Part shown: positions 63,140-64,000 of the stretch, piece by piece
How the letters are laid out: each line of letters starts with the position of its first letter
Position numbering within the stretch: position 1 is the first letter of the stretch
Assembly: GCF_022539255.1 (NCBI RefSeq)
Contig: NZ_JAKZBV010000001.1
Location: forward strand, 3,100,001-3,164,000
Direction: 5' to 3'
Length of the DNA stretch: 64,000 nt
DNA from: Sinomonas terrae
GTDB lineage: Bacteria > Actinomycetota > Actinomycetes > Actinomycetales > Micrococcaceae
Notes under the pieces: model-generated
Databases searched by the model: none
What the model was told of the DNA's origin: nothing
Seen by the model: the letters and a program-made list of their open reading frames with translations, nothing else
Program-made: the position numbers and the translations under genes

Positions 63140-63939
63140 GCCCCACCGTCACGAGGGTCGCCACGACCCTGCGCCGCCAGCGCAGCATGAGCGAGGAAGC
63201 GGCCCAGGCCGCGGTCGAGCAGGCCTGCCGGCGCCTGCACCTGCCCACGATGCGCGCCGTGATGGAGGAGGCGATCAAAGTCGCCGAGCGCGAGCAGCTC
63301 TCCTACACCGGCTTCCTCGCCGAGGTCCTCCTGGCCGAGTGCGACGACCGCGACCGCCGCTCCATCGAGCGCCGCGTCCGCGGGGCCGGGTTCCCCAGAC
63401 AGAAATGGATCGCCGACTTCGACTTCGAGGCCAACCCGAACGTTAACCCCGCCACCGTCCACCAGCTCGCGCAGGGCGAATGGATCCGACGAGGCGACCC
63501 GCTGTGCCTCATCGGAGACTCCGGAACCGGGAAGTCCCACCTGCTCATCGCCTTGGGGACCGCGGCCGCCGAGAAGGGATACAGAGTCAAGTTCACCCTC
63601 GCGACCAAGCTCGTGAACGAGCTCGTCGAAGCCGCCGACGAGAAGCAGCTCGCCCGCACCATCGCCCGCTACGGAAGGGTGGATCTGCTCTTGATCGATG
63701 AGCTGGGGTATATGGAGCTCGACAGGCGTGGGGCCGAGCTCCTCTTCCAGGTTCTCACCGAGCGCGAGGAGAAGGCGAGCGTGGCGATCGCATCAAATTC
63801 GGGCTTCTCCGACTGGACGCGCACCTTCACGGACCCGCGCCTCTGCGCAGCCATCGTCGATCGCCTCACCTTCAAAGGCACCATCATCGAAACCGGGACC
63901 GACTCCTACCGCCTCCAACACACTAGGGCCAACGCATAA
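63136..63939 (+). CDS. istB: IS21 helper ATPase IstB (element C)
   Basis: A 267-residue AAA+ ATPase: Walker A IGDSGTGKSHLLIALG, Walker B DLLLIDELGYMELD, end AIVDRLTFKGTIIETGTDSY. It overlaps istA by ATGA. Complete. The remnant at 58863-58991 is a relative of this protein. Confidence 0.92.
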   Translation: MSPTVTRVATTLRRQRSMSEEAAQAAVEQACRRLHLPTMRAVMEEAIKVAEREQLSYTGFLAEVLLAECDDRDRRSIERRVRGAGFPRQKWIADFDFEANPNVNPATVHQLAQGEWIRRGDPLCLIGDSGTGKSHLLIALGTAAAEKGYRVKFTLATKLVNELVEAADEKQLARTIARYGRVDLLLIDELGYMELDRRGAELLFQVLTEREEKASVAIASNSGFSDWTRTFTDPRLCAAIVDRLTFKGTIIETGTDSYRLQHTRANA

Positions 63940-64000
63940 CCGCCCGGCGCGGTCCACGCTCAGGTGGTCCCGGCTTGGATTGCCAAAGTGGTCCTCACTT

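Larger units (their letters stand above)
61324..64000 (+). mobile_element. IS21-family element C, right end not fully in window
   Basis: The left end starts near tgacagtcttagcgggaccc. Three copies of a taagcgggacccac-type site (about 61331, 61352 and 61399) mark the left end, and matching inverted sites (ccggcttggattgccaaagt) appear at 63968-63987. The window stops at or just before the right terminus, so no target duplication can be checked. It carries istA and istB. Confidence 0.85.

Overview
The window is high-GC actinobacterial DNA. Gene content and order (mycothiol amidase Mca beside a DUF4307 gene, greA, a single-ACT threonine dehydratase, PhoH with a PIN domain, a short cis-prenyltransferase, class II fumarase) suggest the Micrococcaceae, near Arthrobacter or Sinomonas. 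The genus is inferred from gene order only.

Positions 1-24960 are ordinary chromosome. They run from a carbonic anhydrase tail through fumC, a Nudix hydrolase, a prepilin peptidase-like protein, PhoH, UppS, hemolysin III, a DUF255 protein, mca/DUF4307, greA, ilvA and an AI-2E exporter. A compact galactose locus follows (galM divergent from regulator-galT-galK), then a Bax-inhibitor protein, an orphan GroES-like protein and a complete Liv-type ABC transporter whose LivH carries an extra secreted N-terminal domain. Spacing is tight, with ATGA overlaps and clear bidirectional terminators.

Positions 25190-64000 are accessory and heavily rearranged. This part holds a secreted-protein/small-protein pair, a MobF-type relaxase without any transfer machinery, and three distinct IS21-family elements. 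It also holds one IS1380 element with exact ends, a transposon of the DUF6431/DDE integrase/AAA ATPase type, a truncated transposase with a foreign C-terminus, a serine resolvase, and IS110 and IstB remnants. Between them lie small regulatory and stress genes: an HD/HD-GYP-LuxR protein, PRC-barrel, DUF2267, universal stress and CsbD proteins, TetR, and an RsbW-like kinase. A histidine kinase and single-domain response regulator follow, with an Hpt-like protein that lacks its histidine. Several genes are broken: a cold-shock gene, a DUF5305 gene and a LuxR gene.

The best-supported reconstruction is at 47314-49894. An IS21 element with a 6-bp duplication (ATAGGG) splits a LuxR-type gene; removing the element and one copy rejoins the reading frame. 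The least-explained coding region is the pair at 25193-26317, a secreted protein with a short hydrophobic cysteine-containing tail followed six bases later by a small soluble protein. No CRISPR array, tRNA or rRNA gene was seen.
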